Assembly: GCA_018268715.1 (NCBI GenBank)
Contig: JAFDVZ010000021.1
Location: 6,975 to 70,974 of the forward strand
Length of the DNA: 64,000 nucleotides
Source: Acidobacteriota bacterium
Lineage (GTDB): Bacteria > Acidobacteriota > Terriglobia > Bryobacterales > Bryobacteraceae
Direction of reading: 5' to 3'
Part shown: in pieces, positions 60,350 through 64,000 of the stretch
Layout: each line of letters opens with the position of its first letter
How positions within the stretch are numbered: the stretch's first letter is position 1
Program-made: the position numbers and the translations under genes
The notes under the pieces: generated by a model
Told to the model about the DNA's origin: nothing
Seen by the model: the letters and a program-made list of their open reading frames with translations, nothing else
The model's database searches: none

Positions 60350-63177
60350 TGACAGGCGACTCCTGGGTCGACGAAATCGCTCAGTTGCGGAGCCGGAAGG
60401 CGCAGGACGATTACTTTCGCGCGCATCCGGAGCTGGTGGCTCCGCCAACGGTGGTGCGGTTGCATGGCGCAGTGCTGTCGACGATGCTGAAGAGCGTCGC
60501 GGAGGCTCAACGGCTGGCGCTGGCGGCCGCCAACGTGGCCTTGGCGACCGGCGACGAATCGAGTGTCGCGCTCAGCGAGCGCGCACTGGGCCATGTTCAG
60601 TACGCCAAGTCGCGATACGCCGCCGCGGTCTCCCACTATCGCCGCGCGGTTCGAACGTTCGCCGCGAATGGCGAGCGCGCCGAACTGGCGCGCACGTTGA
60701 GCAGCGCCATACAGAGCCTGATGTATTTGGGCCAGTACGACACGGCGCTCGATTGGGCGGATCGGGCTCGCGTCATTTTCGAAGAGTCGGGCGACGAATT
60801 GCGTCTTGCCCGTTTGGACGGGAACCTCGGCAATTTGTACAACCGGCAGGACCGCTACGAGGACGCCCTTGCGCTGTATCGCAGCGCCTACGATCGATTC
60901 CGACGCATCGGCCAACCGCGTGATGTGGCCGGCGCTCTTTCCAACATGGCGGTGGCCGCCATGGGCATGCACGACTTCGATTCGGCGCTGGCTTACTATC
61001 TGGAAGCCCGCACCTACTGCGAGGAAAACGGGATGCCGGTGCTGGTGGCGGAGGCCGACTACAACATCGCCTATCTTCACTTCCTGCGGGGCGAATACAC
61101 GGCGGCGATCGATCTGTACGAGTCGGCCAGACGCTTGTGCCAGCGTTCCGGCGACGCTTACCATTCCGCTTTGTGTGATCTCGACCAGGCGGAGGTGTAT
61201 CTCGAATTGAATCTCGCCGACGAAGGCGCCCAACTCGCAGCGCGGGCCCGTGACGCTTTCGCCGAGCTTGGCATGGCCTATGAGGAGGCGAAGGCGGTGA
61301 CGTTTCTGGCCATCGCCCGCCACCGGCATGGCCGCTTGCGCGAAGCGTTGCGGTTGTTCGGCCACGCGCGCAAGCTCTTCGTTGGCGAGGGTAACTCGAT
61401 CTGGCCAGCCTCGATTGACCTGTACCGCGCGCTGGTGCTGTTTGAGAGCGGCGGGGCGCGGGCGTCGGAGCGTTACGCCATTCGGGCTTTCAAGTTCTTC
61501 TCCGGCACGAGGCTGGTGAATCGGATCGCGATCTGCGAGTTGCTGCTGGCGCGGCTCGCGTTGTGGAACGGCGACTGCGTGGCCGCGCGCTCCCGCTCGC
61601 GCGACGTCATCAGCCGAGTCGCCGATTCCTATCCGGCGATCCGCTTCCAGGCGGAGTTCGTTCTTGGCCAGGCCGAGGAGGCCGCTGGCCTGCGTGACGA
61701 CGCGATCGCCGCCTATCAGCGGGCGCAGGGTTGGGTGGAGACGTTGCGCAGCCGGTTGCTTAGCGAAGGACTCAAGATCTCGTTTCTGAAGGACAAGCTC
61801 GCGGTTTACGAGGCGCTGGTGCGGCTCAATTGCGAGGGTGAGATATCGGGCCCAGCCGCTGTGGCGGTGTTCGGCTGGATGGAGAAGGCCAAATCCCGGG
61901 CGCTGGCCGACATGCTGTCGGTCGACGAGCGTTCGATGCGCAGCAAGGCGCACGCGGAGATGATGGCGCCTCTGTTTGGGCTGCGCCGCAAGCTGAATGA
62001 GTCGAGCCGCCGGCTCGAGAACGCATGGAGGGACCAAGGGGGACAGATCGCCAGCCGGGTCGCGGAGCTTTGGAATGAGGCCCTCGAGGCGGAGCGCGAA
62101 CTGGCTACGCGTCTGGCGGGGTTGCGACGCGACCACAAGCCAGAAGCGTTCGTCGAGGCTTGTGATCCCAACGACATTCGCGATGCCCTGCCGGTGCGGG
62201 CTACGTTGCTGGAGTACTTCCGGGCCGGCGATGTAATCTATGCGAGCGCCTTGTCCCACAATCGGCTCTCCATACTTCCGCTGGCCAGCGCGCGCCGCGT
62301 GGAAAGCGCTGCTACCTTGTTGCGCTTCCAATTGTCGAAGTTCCGGCTGGGCGAGGAGTACCGGCGCGTCTTCGGGGATTCCATGCTGGCTGCGACGGAA
62401 GCGCATCTGCGCGAGTTGTACGACCTGCTGGTGCGGCCCTTACGCGCCAACCTTCCGGGGGATCACCTGGTGGTGGTTCCGCATGGAGACCTGCACCACA
62501 TTCCTTTCGCCGCGCTGCTCGACGGCGAGCGCGCCCTGATCGACGACTATACGATCTCCCATGCTCCCAGCGCCAGCACGTTTCGCGAGTGTGTGGTGAA
62601 CTCCGCCGATCACGACGGGACGAGCCTTGTGCTCGGCGTGCCGGACGAGGCGGCGCCGTTCATTGAAGCCGAGTGCCGGGAGGCCGGGCGCCTGCTGCCC
62701 GACGCCACGTTGATCATCGGCGACAAGGTTACCGCGGGAGCTCTCAGAAAGCACGGATCGAGAGCGCGCTATATCCACATCGCGACCCACGGCGATTTCC
62801 GCGGCGACAATCCAATGTTTTCATCGCTCAAGTTGGGTAAGTCGCGACTCACGCTGCTGGATCTTGCCGGCATGAACCTGAGTGCGGAGATGGTCTCGCT
62901 GAGTGGTTGCAGCACGGGGATGAACGTTGTGGTGGGCGGCGACGAGTTGGTGGGCCTGCTGCGGGGATTTCTTAGCGCCGGCGCGCGTAGCGTCCTGGTG
63001 TCGCTGTGGGAGGTCAGCGACCGAACCACGGCCGAGTTCATGGGGCGGTTTTACCGCAGCCTGTCCACCGAGGCGGACAAGGCCCGGGCGGTTCGCAAGG
63101 CGATGCTGGAGTTGCGTCGCGACAACCGGCATCCGTATTTCTGGGCGGCGTTCGCACTTACCGGAAAGTATTACTAG
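60349..63177 (+). CDS. TPR-CHAT caspase-like protease
   Basis: A 942-aa cytoplasmic protein. Residues about 50-480 are tetratricopeptide repeats (GNLGNLYNRQDRYEDALALYRSAYDRF is the clearest). Residues about 620-942 are a CHAT domain, a caspase/separase-like cysteine peptidase. Its dyad is H814 in YIHIATHGDF and C854 in VSLSGCSTG, both intact. The end (SVLVSLWEVSDRTTAEFMGRFY, HPYFWAAFALTG) is characteristic of the family. The GTG start (60349) shares a base with the ECF sigma stop. In other bacteria CHAT proteases act in signalling, cell death or defence; here the sigma and anti-sigma genes suggest a regulated proteolysis pathway. Its target is unknown. Confidence 0.93.
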   Translation: MTGDSWVDEIAQLRSRKAQDDYFRAHPELVAPPTVVRLHGAVLSTMLKSVAEAQRLALAAANVALATGDESSVALSERALGHVQYAKSRYAAAVSHYRRAVRTFAANGERAELARTLSSAIQSLMYLGQYDTALDWADRARVIFEESGDELRLARLDGNLGNLYNRQDRYEDALALYRSAYDRFRRIGQPRDVAGALSNMAVAAMGMHDFDSALAYYLEARTYCEENGMPVLVAEADYNIAYLHFLRGEYTAAIDLYESARRLCQRSGDAYHSALCDLDQAEVYLELNLADEGAQLAARARDAFAELGMAYEEAKAVTFLAIARHRHGRLREALRLFGHARKLFVGEGNSIWPASIDLYRALVLFESGGARASERYAIRAFKFFSGTRLVNRIAICELLLARLALWNGDCVAARSRSRDVISRVADSYPAIRFQAEFVLGQAEEAAGLRDDAIAAYQRAQGWVETLRSRLLSEGLKISFLKDKLAVYEALVRLNCEGEISGPAAVAVFGWMEKAKSRALADMLSVDERSMRSKAHAEMMAPLFGLRRKLNESSRRLENAWRDQGGQIASRVAELWNEALEAERELATRLAGLRRDHKPEAFVEACDPNDIRDALPVRATLLEYFRAGDVIYASALSHNRLSILPLASARRVESAATLLRFQLSKFRLGEEYRRVFGDSMLAATEAHLRELYDLLVRPLRANLPGDHLVVVPHGDLHHIPFAALLDGERALIDDYTISHAPSASTFRECVVNSADHDGTSLVLGVPDEAAPFIEAECREAGRLLPDATLIIGDKVTAGALRKHGSRARYIHIATHGDFRGDNPMFSSLKLGKSRLTLLDLAGMNLSAEMVSLSGCSTGMNVVVGGDELVGLLRGFLSAGARSVLVSLWEVSDRTTAEFMGRFYRSLSTEADKARAVRKAMLELRRDNRHPYFWAAFALTGKYY

Positions 63178-63251
63178 AAGTTGCGGTGCTGGAAGGGTCC
63201 GGGGTATATTTTTCCGTATCGACGGCCCCCTTTCTATGTGGGCACAGGATT

Positions 63252-63884
63252 ATGGGCGCGAATTCTCATTTCGACCTCGGCGACTGGGCCGACTATGTTC
63301 GCGGGCTGGTTTCTATCAGCCGCCGGGGCGAGATGGACGCCCATTTAGGCGGTTGTCACCGGTGTCGGACGACGGTGCAATTGTTTCAGGCGACGGTTGA
63401 GGCCAGGTCGGCTATTCGTACGCAGGCGCCGGACTCTGTGTTAAAAGCCGCGGTGGATCTGTTCCCGGGACGCAACGGCGCCGCCAGGGGATTGCTGCCT
63501 CGAATCGTCGCCCGGCTGGTATACGACTCATGGGGGGATCCTCTACCGGCTGGCGTCAGGGCGGCTGGCGTCGGATCTCGCCAGGGTGTATTCAGGGCCG
63601 GACGTTACACGGTGGACCTCCGGCTGGAACGCGGAAGGGATTCGGGGTGGCAGTCGGTGGTGGGCCAAGTGGCCGATGAAACCGCGCCAGGCGCTTTCAT
63701 CCCTCCGGCAAGCGTGGCTCTTCGGCGCGGCACGTCGGATGTGGTGCGCGCCATGAGCAATGACTTTGGCGAATTCCAGTTGGAGTATCAGGCGAGCATC
63801 GGGCTGCACCTGAGCTTGACCTTTGCGGATACTGAGGTCATTGTCCCTTTGACCCGGTTTGGGTCAAAAGGAAGAATCGAGTGA
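63252..63884 (+). CDS. Putative zinc-binding anti-sigma factor with C-terminal beta domain
   Basis: A 210-aa soluble protein. H31, C35 and C38 (DAHLGGCHRC) form the H-x3-C-x2-C zinc site of ZAS anti-sigma factors, after a short helix (DWADYVRGLVSISRRGEM). The rest is strand-rich (VDLRLERGRDSGWQSVVGQV, FGEFQLEYQASIGLHLSLTF) and could be a carboxypeptidase-regulatory-like fold. There is no transmembrane helix, so it would sense something in the cytoplasm, perhaps CHAT activity. It is the third gene after the ECF sigma gene. GTG or ATG codons upstream overlap the CHAT gene and are less likely. Confidence 0.72.
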   Translation: MGANSHFDLGDWADYVRGLVSISRRGEMDAHLGGCHRCRTTVQLFQATVEARSAIRTQAPDSVLKAAVDLFPGRNGAARGLLPRIVARLVYDSWGDPLPAGVRAAGVGSRQGVFRAGRYTVDLRLERGRDSGWQSVVGQVADETAPGAFIPPASVALRRGTSDVVRAMSNDFGEFQLEYQASIGLHLSLTFADTEVIVPLTRFGSKGRIE

Positions 63885-63905
63885 GCACCCATGGAGAGCG
63901 CCGGC

Positions 63906-64000
63906 ATGAGAGGTTACGCTCTAGCTCTTTTTGCGCTGCTCGCCTGCGGAATGGTCGCCGCGGGCGAGAAACGCTATGTGATGGATGTCAATCCGTCCGA
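63906..64000 (+). CDS. Secreted protein, truncated by the window end
   Basis: The first 31 residues are visible: a signal peptide (RGYALALFALLACGMVAAG) and then EKRYVMDVNPS. GGAG lies 9 nt before the ATG at 63906; ATG 63891 is an alternative. The KRYVMDVNP start recalls the propeptide of subtilisin-like (S8) proteases, which would fit the operon, but so little sequence cannot prove it. It is 21 bp after the anti-sigma candidate. Confidence 0.6.
   Translation, partial: MRGYALALFALLACGMVAAGEKRYVMDVNPS

Noticed and set aside
60346-62406. Long open frame antisense to the CHAT gene
   Set aside because: Shadow of a high-GC gene; no domain and no ribosome binding site.

Overview
The window is GC-rich chromosomal DNA that looks like a soil Acidobacteriota, most likely of the Bryobacterales/Solibacter type. 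The taxonomic hints are two PadR regulators each paired with a very large MacB/FtsX-type permease (the ADOP arrangement), Tat-exported Gfo/Idh/MocA and TIM-barrel proteins, acidobacterial-type ECF sigma factors, and many secreted plant-polysaccharide enzymes. This is inferred from gene content; there is no rRNA or other direct marker apart from gyrA.

Layout. 1-7.9 kb: sugar-related Tat proteins, a 1020-aa pectate-lyase-like/propeller protein, an AlaX-type editing protein and an orphan chemotaxis receptor. 8.1-15.5 kb: a 7.4-kb integrative element bounded by a perfect 40-bp direct repeat of the 5' half of a tRNA-Met(CAT) gene. It carries an archaeo-eukaryotic-type primase, a RepA-like helicase, two helix-turn-helix excisionase candidates, a serine recombinase and a tyrosine integrase, plus AT-richer cargo. 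15.5-30.5 kb: an MFS transporter, an ECF sigma factor with a small receiver-like protein, a POT peptide transporter, GH3, a class V aminotransferase, an SDR, a TlpA-like protein, PadR-ADOP and GH140. 30.5-35.5 kb: gyrA with a TTG start, heme A synthase and a FliA-like sigma factor whose upstream region has a sigma-54 promoter and paired operator-like palindromes. 35.5-41.4 kb: a six-gene lysine/diaminopimelate operon (dapE-asd-lysC-dapB-dapA-dapD). 41.7-49.3 kb: a TPR protein, a second PadR-ADOP pair with operator repeats, a gene remnant, a double alpha/beta hydrolase and an oxidoreductase. 49.3-54.8 kb: a D-lactate dehydrogenase-lutABC operon. 54.8-58 kb: a ThuA protein and two enzymes expected to end an oxidative pentose (Weimberg-like) route. 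58-64 kb: an operon joining an orphan peptide-binding protein, an ECF sigma factor, a TPR-CHAT protease, a zinc-finger anti-sigma candidate and a secreted protein cut off by the window end.

The chromosomal part fits a heterotroph that degrades plant polysaccharides (pectate-lyase-like, GH3, GH140, esterase) and oxidises sugars and lactate. The two most interesting regions are the tRNA-Met element, which must supply the sequence upstream of a probably essential tRNA, and the peptide-binding protein/sigma/CHAT/anti-sigma operon, which reads like a signalling or programmed-proteolysis system.
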